Origin: CAZTAK01 sp964611585
Lineage (GTDB): Bacteria > Pseudomonadota > Alphaproteobacteria > SHVP01
Assembly (NCBI GenBank): GCA_964611585.1
Contig: CAZTAK010000083.1
Location: 1 to 9,378 of the forward strand
DNA: 9,378 bases
Direction: 5' to 3'
This document shows positions 1-5,653 of this stretch, piece by piece. How positions within the stretch are numbered: the stretch's first letter is position 1; every line of letters starts with the position of its first letter. Both the position numbers and the translations under genes were made by a program. The notes beneath the pieces are model-generated. The model saw nothing but the letters and a program-made list of their open reading frames with translations, was not told the origin of the DNA and did not search any database.

Positions 1-1
1 T

Positions 2-79
2 TGGTCGGAGCGAGTGGATTTGAACCACCGACCCCCACACCCCCAGTGTGATGCGCTAACCAGACTGCGCCACGCTCCG
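2..79 (-). tRNA. tRNA-Pro (anticodon GGG)
   Basis: Read on the minus strand, the 78 nt fold into a complete cloverleaf. A 7-bp acceptor stem (CGGAGCG with CGCTCCG) is followed by a D arm with GCGC/GCGC, an anticodon stem TCACA/TGTGG with one G-U pair, and loop CTGGGGG, giving anticodon GGG. The T arm is GGTGG-TTCAAAT-CCACT, then discriminator A and an encoded CCA end. GGG decodes proline CCC/CCU codons. A tRNA-Pro next to the merR-ihfA-fabH-plsX cluster fits alphaproteobacterial gene order as I recall it. A sigma70-type promoter lies about 38-66 nt upstream. The gene is complete, but its 3' trailer and terminator lie beyond the left edge. Confidence 0.96.
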
Positions 80-95
80 ACCGCGCCCGGGCGCC

Positions 96-124
96 TTGAA
101 CGCCGGGCGAAGCAACTATATAGC
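96..124 (+). promoter_or_regulatory. Candidate rightward promoter, divergent from the tRNA-Pro promoter
   Basis: On the plus strand TTGAAC (96-101) is followed after 17 bp by TATAGC (119-124). The -10 overlaps the tRNA promoter's -10 in the palindromic octamer CTATATAG (116-123), so two polymerases could compete here. Start would be near 131. Support is sequence resemblance only. It gains some weight from the plus-strand terminator-like hairpin about 100 nt downstream. Confidence 0.3.
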
Positions 125-145
125 CCCTGGCTGCGGGTGAAACAA
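117..145 (-). promoter_or_regulatory. Sigma70-type promoter of tRNA-Pro
   Basis: On the minus strand, -35 TTGTTT (145-140) is separated by exactly 17 bp from -10 TATATA (122-117). Transcription would start near 110, about 30 nt before the mature tRNA 5' end at 79. The whole element lies in the first copy of a 26-bp tandem duplication. Seen directly: the boxes and spacing. Promoter activity is inferred. Confidence 0.6.
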
Positions 146-171
146 ATAGCCCCTGGCCGCGGGCGAAACAA
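120..171. repeat. 26-bp tandem duplication upstream of tRNA-Pro
   Basis: Positions 120-145 and 146-171 are two adjacent 26-bp copies that differ at only two positions (t/c at the 13th and 19th bases). The first copy carries most of the tRNA-Pro promoter. In the second copy the -35-like TTGTTT is intact, but the corresponding -10 reads TATTTG instead of TATATA, so it is probably a weaker or dead promoter. It could be a recent duplication, or a doubled binding site for a regulator. Confidence 0.85.
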
Positions 172-246
172 CGCGCGCCGAGAGGGGCCGCAGGACCCGG
201 CAAGGACGGCGCAACCCGCAACCGGCCTTCCGGGGCCGGCTTTTCG
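131..246 (+). ncRNA. Candidate small RNA divergent from tRNA-Pro
   Basis: This roughly 115-nt interval is bounded by a promoter-like pair (TTGAAC-17-TATAGC, 96-124) and a GC hairpin followed by four T (222-244), both on the plus strand. I see no plausible protein frame with a ribosome-binding site in it. The transcript would begin in the 26-bp duplication. I do not recognise the sequence as any named RNA family. It could equally be chance, since GC-rich DNA makes hairpins easily. Confidence 0.22.
222..244 (+). terminator. Rightward terminator-like hairpin
   Basis: CCGGCC (222-227), loop TTCCGG, GGCCGG (234-239), then C and TTTT (241-244). The stem is 6 bp of pure G/C and the T-run is short. 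It only works on the plus strand, where there is no protein gene to its left in the window. It therefore ends either an unannotated transcript or one entering from outside. Confidence 0.4.
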
Positions 247-304
247 CGCGAGGACCTAGGGCGATTCCGGTTGATCTGGAACCGCCCATGGCCGCACGGT
301 GCCC

Positions 305-320
305 CGCCGCTTATGCGGCG
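305..320. repeat. Perfect hairpin (6-bp stem, 4-nt loop)
   Basis: CGCCGC-TTAT-GCGGCG is a perfect inverted repeat. It has no T-run on either side and lies beyond the operon terminator at 365-405. It might protect RNA ends, or be a chance structure in GC-rich DNA. Confidence 0.45.
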
Positions 321-364
321 CGCCCGCGCAGGCGTGGACCCTTGGATCCGCTGCCGTGAGCGAC

Positions 365-405
365 AAAAAAAGCCAGAGTGGTTCGGATCAAAACGGAACC
401 GCTCT
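365..405 (-). terminator. Intrinsic terminator of the leftward operon ending at merR
   Basis: On the minus strand a 10-bp stem, AGAGCGGTTC (405-396) with GAACCACTCT (384-375, one G-U pair), encloses an 11-nt loop. GGC and a run of seven T (371-365) follow. This is the best intrinsic terminator in the window. It lies about 130 nt past the merR stop and faces the right way to end the DUF177-to-merR transcript. Confidence 0.75.
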
Positions 406-406
406 C

Positions 407-487
407 GGGGATCGCGAGACGGGAATCGCGAGACGGGGACCGGAGACGGGGACCGGAGACGGGGATCGGGAAACGGGAAACGTGAGC
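407..487. repeat. Degenerate 13-14 bp tandem repeat, about six units
   Basis: Units start at 407, 421, 435, 448, 461 and 475 and follow the pattern GGGGAYCGSGAGAC with small variations. The third and fourth (435-447 and 448-460) are identical, and the first two share ATCGCGAGACGGG. The array lies between merR and its terminator, in the 3' untranslated part of the transcript. It has no spacers, so it is not CRISPR. It resembles a minisatellite (VNTR). Confidence 0.75.
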
Positions 488-534
488 CGGGGATCGGCGC
501 GCGGATTAGCCGCCGCCCGACCGGAAGGCGGCTT

Positions 535-930
535 TCAGGCGCCGGGCGTTTTCAATTCGTCACGGAGCGCCGTCAGTTCGTCGATCGCGGCCTGGATCTC
601 GCGCCGTGCCGGCGGCGGCAAAACCTTGACCGCAGCGTCGCCCGGACGGGTCACGCCCTGCGGCGGGCGGCCGGGCTCGGGCGCCTTGCGGCCATTTTCG
701 CGCAGCAGTTTCTGCACGCCCTTGATGGTGTAGCCGTCGTCATAGAGCAGGGCGCGGATACGACGCAGCAGTTCCACGTCCTCGGGGCGGTAATAGCGCC
801 GCCCGCCGCCGCGTTTCAGCGGCTTGACCTGAGTGAACTTGCTCTCCCAGAAGCGCAGCACATGCTGGGGCACCTCGAGCTCGGTCGCGACCTCGCTGAT
901 GGTGCGGAATGCGCCGGGCGCCTTGGCCAC
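535..930 (-). CDS. MerR-family transcriptional regulator
   Basis: The 131-residue protein opens with a MerR winged helix-turn-helix: TISEVATELEVPQHVLRFWE (10-29) is the HTH and RRYYRPEDVELL (44-55) the wing. LYDDGYTIKGVQKLL (62-76) is the second, ligand-independent helix segment. A proline-rich linker (82-108) precedes a short C-terminal helix (109-128) that could serve for dimer contact. There is no cysteine cluster, so metal sensing of the MerR/CueR kind is unlikely. The closest general type is the short MerR regulator found beside ihfA in many alphaproteobacteria. Its target is unknown to me. The start is GTG, 11 nt after the ihfA stop, with AGGG 5 nt upstream, so it is probably co-transcribed with ihfA. 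It is the last gene of the operon. Confidence 0.9.
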   Translation of the reverse strand: MAKAPGAFRTISEVATELEVPQHVLRFWESKFTQVKPLKRGGGRRYYRPEDVELLRRIRALLYDDGYTIKGVQKLLRENGRKAPEPGRPPQGVTRPGDAAVKVLPPPARREIQAAIDELTALRDELKTPGA

Positions 931-941
931 CGGAACCCTGC

Positions 942-1268
942 TCAGCTCTCCGCGGCTTCGGCGCCGGTGCCCGACAACTGGGCGTTGATGCGGTCCTTGA
1001 GAACGTGCGAGGGCCGGAACACCAGCACGCGGCGCGGCAGAATCGGGACTTCTTCACCGGTCTTGGGGTTGCGGCCGATGCGCTGACCTTTTTCCCGCAC
1101 ATAGAAACTGCCGAACGAGGAAATCTTGACGGTCTCGCCCCTGACCAGGCTACTGCCGATTTCGCGCAGCACCGACTCCACGAGATCCGCAGACTCGTTT
1201 CGCGACAGTCCCATCTCTTGGTACACGGCCTCGGAAAGTTGGGCGCGCGTAACCGTCTCTCCCGCCAT
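942..1268 (-). CDS. ihfA: Integration host factor subunit alpha
   Basis: IHF alpha pairs with IHF beta to bind and sharply bend DNA in recombination, replication and promoter control. The 108-residue chain has the HU/IHF fold: N-terminal helices (TRAQLSEAVYQEMGLSRNES, 7-26), a beta core (VKISSFGSFYVREK, 47-60), then the DNA-gripping arm GRNPKTGEEVPI (65-76) with the intercalating proline at 68. It ends in RRVLVFRPSHVLKDRIN. Length is slightly above the usual 99-107. I chose the ATG at 1268 because AGGGGA lies at a good distance upstream. A TTG six codons earlier is in frame but would put that Shine-Dalgarno sequence inside the gene. It lies 121 nt after fabH with its own promoter-like sequence, and 11 nt before merR. 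Confidence 0.96.
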   Translation of the reverse strand: MAGETVTRAQLSEAVYQEMGLSRNESADLVESVLREIGSSLVRGETVKISSFGSFYVREKGQRIGRNPKTGEEVPILPRRVLVFRPSHVLKDRINAQLSGTGAEAAES

Positions 1269-1275
1269 GGGAAAT

Positions 1276-1281
1276 TCCCCT
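1276..1281 (-). promoter_or_regulatory. Ribosome-binding site that decides the ihfA start
   Basis: AGGGGA (1281-1276) sits 7 nt before the ATG at 1268. It lies downstream of the alternative in-frame TTG (1286-1284), which favours the ATG. Confidence 0.6.
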
Positions 1282-1297
1282 GCCAATTGCCGCGTTG

Positions 1298-1326
1298 ACC
1301 GTACCCCCGGGCAAGACCTGCGTCAA
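1298..1326 (-). promoter_or_regulatory. Candidate internal promoter of ihfA-merR
   Basis: TTGACG (1326-1321, five of six to consensus), 17-bp spacer, TACGGT (1303-1298, three of six). Transcription would start near 1291 and give a leader of about 23 nt containing the AGGGGA site. It lies in the 121-nt gap after fabH, the longest gap within this operon. ihfA could therefore be expressed independently of the lipid genes. Confidence 0.42.
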
Positions 1327-1389
1327 TATTAAAGCGATTTCAAGGGGATGCGGGGCGATGCTTATGTCGCCCGCGAATCGGGTGAGACG

Positions 1390-2367
1390 CTACCAGCGGG
1401 CGAGGCAGGCGCCCCACGCAAAGCCGCCGCCCATCGCCTCCATCAGCACAATGTCGCCCGGGCCGATGCGGCCGTCGTCGATGCCCTCGGCCAACGCCAG
1501 CGGCACCGAGGCGGCCGAGGTATTGGCGTGGTGGTCGACGGTGACGATGATCTTGCCGGGGTCGAAGTTGAGGCGGCGCGCGGTGGCGTCGAGAATGCGC
1601 TTGTTGGCCTGGTGCGGCACCAGCCAGTCGATGTCGTCCACGGTCATGTCGGCGTCGTCGAGGATTTCGCGCACCACGCTGGCCAGATTCTCGACCGCAA
1701 AGCGGAACACTTCCTTGCCCTTCATGCGGACATGGCCGGTGGTCCGGGTGCTGCCGGGGCCGCCATCGACATACAGCGCATCGTGCCGGCGGCCGTCTGA
1801 ATGGAGCTTGGACGCCAGGATTCCGCGGTCGGCCGAAGTACCCTGCCCGTCCACAGCCTCCAGCACCACCGCGCCCGCGCCGTCGCCGAACAGGACGCAG
1901 GTTCCGCGGTCTTCCCAGTCAAGCAGGCGCGAGAACGACTCGGCGCCGATCACCAGGGCGGCGCGCGCCTGGCCGGTGACCAGAAAACTGTCGGCAGTCG
2001 CCAGCGCATAGACGAATCCAGAGCACACCGCCTGCACGTCGAAGGCAAACCCATGATTCATGCCAAGGCGCGCCTGCACGGTGGTGGCGGTGGCCGGGAA
2101 TGTTTCGTCCGGCGTGGTCGTTGCCAGGACGATCAGATCGATGTCGTCAGGCGTCATGCCGGCCTTGTCGAGGGCCTCACGGGCGGCGTTGAGGGCGAGG
2201 TCGGAGGTGAGTTCGCCATCGCTCACGAGATGCCGCTGGCGGATGCCGGTGCGGGCCTGGATCCATTCGTCGCTGGTATCGACGAACTTTGCGAGATCAT
2301 CGTTGGTGACGACGCGGCGCGGCAGGAACGCGCCACACCCACGGATGACCGACCGGGTGACCTTCAC
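1390..2367 (-). CDS. fabH: Beta-ketoacyl-ACP synthase III
   Basis: FabH condenses an acyl-CoA (usually acetyl-CoA) with malonyl-ACP to start type II fatty-acid synthesis in the cytoplasm. The 325-residue protein has the full thiolase fold and the catalytic triad: Cys115 in QAVCSGF, His252 in PHQANKRI, and Asn282 in HHANTSAASVPLAL. It also has GDGAGAVVLE (161-170) and the C-terminal GGGFAWGACLARW. Length is normal for the family. The start is GTG, overlapping the plsX stop by 4 nt (GTGA), which suggests translational coupling. With only a weak G-rich stretch upstream, its translation probably depends on plsX. No key residue is missing. Confidence 0.97.
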   Translation of the reverse strand: MKVTRSVIRGCGAFLPRRVVTNDDLAKFVDTSDEWIQARTGIRQRHLVSDGELTSDLALNAAREALDKAGMTPDDIDLIVLATTTPDETFPATATTVQARLGMNHGFAFDVQAVCSGFVYALATADSFLVTGQARAALVIGAESFSRLLDWEDRGTCVLFGDGAGAVVLEAVDGQGTSADRGILASKLHSDGRRHDALYVDGGPGSTRTTGHVRMKGKEVFRFAVENLASVVREILDDADMTVDDIDWLVPHQANKRILDATARRLNFDPGKIIVTVDHHANTSAASVPLALAEGIDDGRIGPGDIVLMEAMGGGFAWGACLARW

Positions 2368-3413
2368 GAAACGGCCACCCGCGGCGGAGGGGCGTCGTCT
2401 TGCGCGAAAGCTTCGAGATCCTCGATCAGATGCTCGTTGAAATTGCCGCGCACCATATCGACGGCGACCCCAAGCGCGCTGGCGAAACCGCGCGCATCGG
2501 AACCGCCGTGACTTTTAATGACGACGCCGTTGAGGCCGACGAACAGCGCGCCGTTGTAGGTTCGGGGATCGAGCCGTTCGCGCAACGCCACCAACGCGGG
2601 TCGCGCCAGCAGGTAGCCAATCCGCGACATGATCGAGCGCCGGAACGCTCTGCGCAGGTTCCAGGCATAGAAACGGGCGGTGCCCTCGGTCGCCTTAAGG
2701 GCAATATTGCCGGTAAATCCGTCGGTCACGAACACATCGACTGTGCCGAGGCCGAAGTCGCTACCCTCGACGAAGCCCGCGAACTCAAGCGGCAGGTGGG
2801 CCCCGCGCAGCATCTCGGCCGCGCCCTTGACGATCTCGTGGCCTTTGAGTGCTTCGGTACCGACGTTGAGAAGCCCGACCGTCGGTTTCTGGATGCCGAG
2901 CACGACGCGTGCGAACGCGGCCCCCATCAGGCCAAACTGCGCCAGGTTATCGGCTGTGCAATCGACGTTGGCGCCGAGGTCGAGCATGACGCTTTCGCCG
3001 CGCATCGAGGGAAAGAACCCGGCAATGGCGGGCCGGTCGATGCCGGGCACGGTCTTGAGGACGAACTTGGCCATTGCCATCAGCGCGCCGGTGTTGCCGG
3101 CCGACAGGATGCCGGCAGCTTCGCCGTCGCGAACTGCGTCGATTGCAAGCCGCATGCTGGTGGTCTTGCCGCGGCGCAGCGCCTGGGAGGGTTTGTCTTC
3201 CGATCCTACGGCGTCGCCGGTATGACGGACTTCGCAAATCTCGCCCAACTTGCTGAACCGCTTGACGATGGGCGCGATCCGGCGTTCGTCGCCGAACAAC
3301 AGAAAACGCACGTCGGGATAGCGCCGACGCGCAATATCGATCCCCTTGACGATGGCGCCCGGCGCCTTGTCGCCCCCCATCGCATCGAGCGCAAGGGTGA
3401 GATTGGCTGTCAA
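2364..3413 (-). CDS. plsX: Phosphate acyltransferase PlsX
   Basis: PlsX converts acyl-ACP plus phosphate into acyl-phosphate, the donor used by PlsY in the first step of phospholipid synthesis. It is a peripheral membrane enzyme. The 349 residues show the family blocks in order: ALDAMGGD (8-15), SAGNTGALMA (104-113), MLDLGANVDC (143-152), LLNVGTE (181-187), VTDGFTGNIALK (229-240), and NGVVIKSHGGSD (295-306). The predicted start is TTG at 3413, with GGAG 6-7 nt upstream. It places ALDAMGGD at the usual distance from the N terminus, and I see no better start. It lies 27 nt after rpmF and overlaps fabH, the classic rpmF-plsX-fabH arrangement. Confidence 0.96.
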   Translation of the reverse strand: MTANLTLALDAMGGDKAPGAIVKGIDIARRRYPDVRFLLFGDERRIAPIVKRFSKLGEICEVRHTGDAVGSEDKPSQALRRGKTTSMRLAIDAVRDGEAAGILSAGNTGALMAMAKFVLKTVPGIDRPAIAGFFPSMRGESVMLDLGANVDCTADNLAQFGLMGAAFARVVLGIQKPTVGLLNVGTEALKGHEIVKGAAEMLRGAHLPLEFAGFVEGSDFGLGTVDVFVTDGFTGNIALKATEGTARFYAWNLRRAFRRSIMSRIGYLLARPALVALRERLDPRTYNGALFVGLNGVVIKSHGGSDARGFASALGVAVDMVRGNFNEHLIEDLEAFAQDDAPPPRVAVS

Positions 3414-3440
3414 GCGGGTCTCCGGTTCAGGGCCCGGCGC

Positions 3441-3626
3441 CTAGACCGATTCGCGGGCTTCGAGGACTTCGCGGTCGCGGTAATACCCGCATTCGGCGCA
3501 GACGTGATGGGGGCGCTTGTTTTCGCCGCAGTTCGGGCACTCGACGTAGCCCACCGATTTGAGGGCATCGTGACTGCGACGCATGTTGCGCCTGGAGACC
3601 GAGATTTTCTTCTTGGGAACCGCCAT
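3441..3626 (-). CDS. rpmF: Large ribosomal subunit protein bL32
   Basis: A 61-residue basic protein beginning MAVPKKKISVSRRNMRRSHDA, as is typical for bL32, a component of the 50S subunit. It carries a complete zinc ribbon: Cys30 and Cys33 (CPNC) and Cys43 and Cys46 (CAEC), with His40-His41 before the second pair. Many alphaproteobacterial bL32 proteins have lost these cysteines, so the zinc-binding form is worth recording. ATG start, preceded by AAGAG about 5 nt upstream. It lies 45 nt after the restored DUF177 stop and 27 nt before plsX, in the same leftward operon. Confidence 0.97.
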   Translation of the reverse strand: MAVPKKKISVSRRNMRRSHDALKSVGYVECPNCGENKRPHHVCAECGYYRDREVLEARESV

Positions 3627-3671
3627 GGGTGCTCTTTCTGCTGTGTTGCCGGAATGCGATTTTGGCGGCCC

Positions 3672-4194
3672 TCAGCCGCCTGTCTTCAGCGCCTTGAGCG
3701 CCGCAAAGGGGCGGGTATCTCCGCCGCCCCCGGCGCCGTTTCGGCCACGGCCCCGGGCGTACGCGGATAGGGGTCGAGAGCCAAGGCCAGATGTTCCGCC
3801 ACCACGGCGCCCGCGTCAACAACCGTCCCGGTCAAAATTTCGGGTTCGCCGCGGACGGGATCGACCGCGACCTCACGCGGCTGCGGCGCAATTTTCTCCA
3901 CCAATTCAGTAACATACGTCAATTCAATGGCTTCCTCAACGGTCTGACGCAGCGGGTTGAGGGTGATTCCGCAGATCTGCTCCACATCGGCCCGGTACTG
4001 TGCGCAAAACCGCACCGCACCCCCGCCGAGGGGGGTGATGGAACCGCTGCCCTCAAGGCAGGCGATCCCCGGCAGCCCGAACCGCCGGGCGAGCGCGGCG
4101 CGCTCAGCAGCGTCGGCCGCGAATTCGAACCGCCCGCCCCGGGGTCGATTTCAAGGGGGCGGCTAAACTCTTTCTGTGGCTCGGATACGGTCAT
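3672..4194 (-). pseudogene. DUF177 (YceD-type) protein gene with two frameshifts
   Basis: Read in three successive frames this is one DUF177 protein, the family beside rpmF that is linked to large-subunit/23S rRNA biogenesis. Frame one gives MTVSEPQKEFSRPLEIDP from ATG 4194. Near 4141 the match moves to another frame, GGRFEFAADAAERAALARRF, then the family core CGITLNPLRQTVEEAI and ALALDPYPR. Near 3729 it moves again, giving DTRPFAALKALKTGG and a stop at 3672-3674. Each break is repaired by adding one base in a G/C run: CCCCGGGG at 4137-4144 and five C at 3727-3731. The repaired product is about 174 residues, normal for the family, with no other stop. Either assembly/sequencing error or a recent pseudogene. 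As written, the long downstream frame ends early at 3686. Translation signals at 4194 are weak. Confidence 0.85.
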
Positions 4195-4243
4195 GGATTC
4201 AATTGGTTGAAAGGGGCAGGCCTCCGGGGCCAGCGCGGCGCGG

Positions 4244-4272
4244 ACCATAGAAAACGCCCGCGCCGAGGTCAA
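4244..4272 (-). promoter_or_regulatory. Main promoter of the DUF177-rpmF-plsX-fabH operon
   Basis: On the minus strand TTGACC (4272-4267, five of six) is followed after 17 bp by TATGGT (4249-4244, four of six). Start near 4237 gives a leader of about 43 nt before the DUF177 ATG at 4194. It is the best promoter-like pair in the gap between the chaperone gene and DUF177. Confidence 0.55.
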
Positions 4273-4501
4273 CCGGTTTGCGGGCCATAAACCAAGGGTT
4301 CGGCCGTTATCGGATCGGTTTCCCCTTTTTACCTCTCGTGGGCCGGAAACCCGCTGCAGGCCCCTCCAACATGAGGGCATGGATCGCCAAAACAAGGGCC
4401 GGGCCGGGTGTCGCGGCGGGCGTCAGCGGCCGAAATCACCCGACCCCGCGTTTCAAGACCCTTTTCCCGAACCGGGGTGAAGCCGACGCCGCCCAGCGCC
4501 A
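4273..4501. other. Intergenic stretch without a recognisable gene
   Basis: Together with the promoter to its left, this makes a 307-bp gap between the chaperone stop and the DUF177 start. No frame here looks coding. On the minus strand, after the chaperone stop, ACCCCG (4478-4473) can pair with CGGGGT (4448-4443) over a 24-nt loop, and a smaller CCCG/CGGG hairpin lies inside it. Neither has a T-run, so neither is a convincing intrinsic terminator. I see nothing else. Confidence 0.5.
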
Positions 4502-5053
4502 CTACGGCGTCCCCGGCGGCGGCCCGAACCGGACTTCCCCGGCCATCATCGCCGCCGTGTCCCGCGCCGCCAGCGCGCCCGCCTCGCGGCGCATGTATTC
4601 GGCAACCAAGGCCAACGCCTCGGCGTTCGGCACCTCATTGCGATAGAGATTGCGCTTCAGTGCGTCCTCCAGCGCCGGCGGCGGCGCGGCCATCGCCTGG
4701 TCGTAGGCGTGAACGCGGCCCATGAACGCGTTCGACATCTTGCGCACCCGCGGGCCCGTGCGGATGTCGCTGGAGCCGAGATCGCGCACAGACAGGTCCA
4801 TATGCTTGAACATCAGGTCGTAGAGCGTCTGCGAACACCCGGCCGCCGCCGGACCCGCCGCTTTCAGCCGGTGCATGACCAGAAACCCGTGCACCGCGAT
4901 CACCTCAAAGCGCCCGTCGAGAGTATCGGGCACCGAGATCGGCGCGGTGTAGAACGCCACCTGCCGCGCCTGCACCGCCAGCACTGAATAGAGCGCGTGC
5001 GCGGCGGCCGCATTCGGCGATTCGCCGAACAGGCGTTTTAGAATCCCGAGCAC
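4502..5053 (-). CDS. Ubiquinol-cytochrome c chaperone (Cbp3-like)
   Basis: This 183-residue protein belongs to the ubiquinol-cytochrome c chaperone family (Pfam Ubiq_cyt_C_chap), related to mitochondrial Cbp3, which aids assembly of cytochrome b into the bc1 complex. The conserved core is LYSVLAVQARQVAFYTAPISVPDTLDGRFE (21-50), the HGFLVMHRL helix (55-63), and the signature HMDLSVRDLGSSDIRTGPRVRKMSNAFMGRVHAY (84-117). I set the start at GTG 5053, giving MLGILKRLFGES, which matches how members of this family begin. There is no good Shine-Dalgarno sequence before it, so the start is uncertain, and GTG 5077 is an alternative. The frame is open to 5302, but that part is antisense to bamE and unlike the family. 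The gene is divergent from bamE. Confidence 0.88.
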   Translation of the reverse strand: MLGILKRLFGESPNAAAAHALYSVLAVQARQVAFYTAPISVPDTLDGRFEVIAVHGFLVMHRLKAAGPAAAGCSQTLYDLMFKHMDLSVRDLGSSDIRTGPRVRKMSNAFMGRVHAYDQAMAAPPPALEDALKRNLYRNEVPNAEALALVAEYMRREAGALAARDTAAMMAGEVRFGPPPGTP

Positions 5054-5082
5054 GGGCCAGGTGTGCGTCGCGCGCACTTCGG

Positions 5083-5111
5083 TTGACAGGTCCCGGGTCG
5101 GATGCAATATC
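5083..5111 (+). promoter_or_regulatory. Candidate bamE promoter
   Basis: A perfect -35 TTGACA (5083-5088) with an A/T-rich stretch (AATATC at 5106-5111, 17-bp spacer, three of six) as the -10. The start would be near 5118, about 56 nt before the first bamE ATG. The -35 overlaps the leader of the divergent chaperone gene. Confidence 0.45.
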
Positions 5112-5114
5112 TGA

Positions 5115-5143
5115 ACGATACGATGCGCCTTGTCCGCACCCAA
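5115..5143 (-). promoter_or_regulatory. Possible promoter of the chaperone gene
   Basis: TTGGGT (5143-5138), 17-bp spacer, TATCGT (5120-5115, four of six). Start near 5108 would leave about 55 nt before the GTG at 5053. The -35 is poor. The element lies close beside the bamE promoter on the opposite strand, so initiation at one may affect the other. Confidence 0.25.
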
Positions 5144-5173
5144 CGGTGACGCATTCCGGCGCGAAAAAACGAC

Positions 5174-5650
5174 ATGCTCATGAATATGCGGTTTGCGATT
5201 CCAGCACGTTGGTTTGTGGCGGCCTTCGGGCTTGCGCTGGTTTCCTGCGTCGCCACGATCGGCAGCCGGGGCTTCATCCCCGACGAGGAACTGATATCGC
5301 AACTGAAGACCGGCCTTGACACCCGCATTACCGTATCACGGGTCTTGGGGTCGCCGTCCAGCGTCAGCACTTTTGATGACATCACTTGGTATTACATCTC
5401 CAAACGTACCGAACAGATCGCCTTTTTCGACGAGAAGGTGCTGGATCAACAGGTCCTGGGCATCGCCTTCGACGACGCCGGCACCATCAGCGATATCAGG
5501 CGCTATGCCATGTCGGACGGGCGCATCATCGACCCGGTAACGCGGGTCACGCCGACGCTGGGGCGCGAACTCGGGGTGGTCGAACAGCTGTTCGGCAACC
5601 TCGGCCGCTTCAACACCGGCGGTCCCGGAAATCCCGCGACCGACTATTGA
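5174..5650 (+). CDS. bamE: Outer-membrane assembly lipoprotein BamE (SmpA/OmlA)
   Basis: A 158-residue lipoprotein of the SmpA/OmlA family. BamE is a small subunit of the BAM complex that folds beta-barrel proteins into the outer membrane. The N terminus is a lipoprotein signal: basic residues (R6, R12), a hydrophobic stretch (FVAAFGLALVS, 14-24) and lipobox LVSC with the lipidated Cys25. The SmpA/OmlA domain runs from about 35 to 110 (IPDEELISQLKTGLDTRITVSRVLGSPSS, then TWYYISKRTEQIAFF and GIAFDDAGTISDIRRY). The C-terminal tail (about 115-158) is family-typical. Three in-frame ATGs occur (5174, 5180, 5186) and none has a strong ribosome-binding site. I kept the first. It is the only plus-strand gene here and ends 3 bp from the hppA stop. 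Confidence 0.93.
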   Translation: MLMNMRFAIPARWFVAAFGLALVSCVATIGSRGFIPDEELISQLKTGLDTRITVSRVLGSPSSVSTFDDITWYYISKRTEQIAFFDEKVLDQQVLGIAFDDAGTISDIRRYAMSDGRIIDPVTRVTPTLGRELGVVEQLFGNLGRFNTGGPGNPATDY

Positions 5651-5653
5651 CGT

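Noticed and set aside
407..487. A CRISPR array.
   Set aside because: The units are directly adjacent, 13-14 bp, degenerate and G-rich, with no spacers or cas genes nearby.
509..532. A merR-proximal terminator formed by GCCGCC/GGCGGC just after the merR stop.
   Set aside because: There is a stem but no T-run on the minus strand. The hairpin with seven T at 365-405 is a far better candidate.
271..1086. A 271-codon plus-strand open frame across the repeat array, merR and ihfA.
   Set aside because: It is antisense to two clearly conserved genes and its translation is Arg/Gly-rich low-complexity sequence from the repeat region.
1269..1286. The TTG at 1286 as the ihfA start.
   Set aside because: The likely Shine-Dalgarno sequence AGGGGA would fall inside the gene, and the extra six residues are not typical of the family.
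2400..3770. A 456-codon open frame on the plus strand, antisense to plsX and rpmF.
   Set aside because: It is the mirror of well-conserved minus-strand genes in GC-rich DNA, where antisense frames stay open. Its sequence shows no recognisable domain.
3727..4144. Programmed ribosomal frameshifting in the DUF177 gene.
   Set aside because: Neither break has a classical X-XXY-YYZ slippery site in the zero frame, two separate events would be needed, and I know of no such control in this family.
3919..4395. A 158-codon minus-strand open frame spanning the DUF177 start.
   Set aside because: Only its piece MTVSEPQKEFSRPLEIDP is real DUF177. The upstream part is promoter DNA and the downstream part is the wrong frame after the break at 4141.
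5054..5302. An N-terminal extension of the chaperone frame into bamE.
   Set aside because: It is antisense to a conserved lipoprotein signal and domain and bears no resemblance to the chaperone family.
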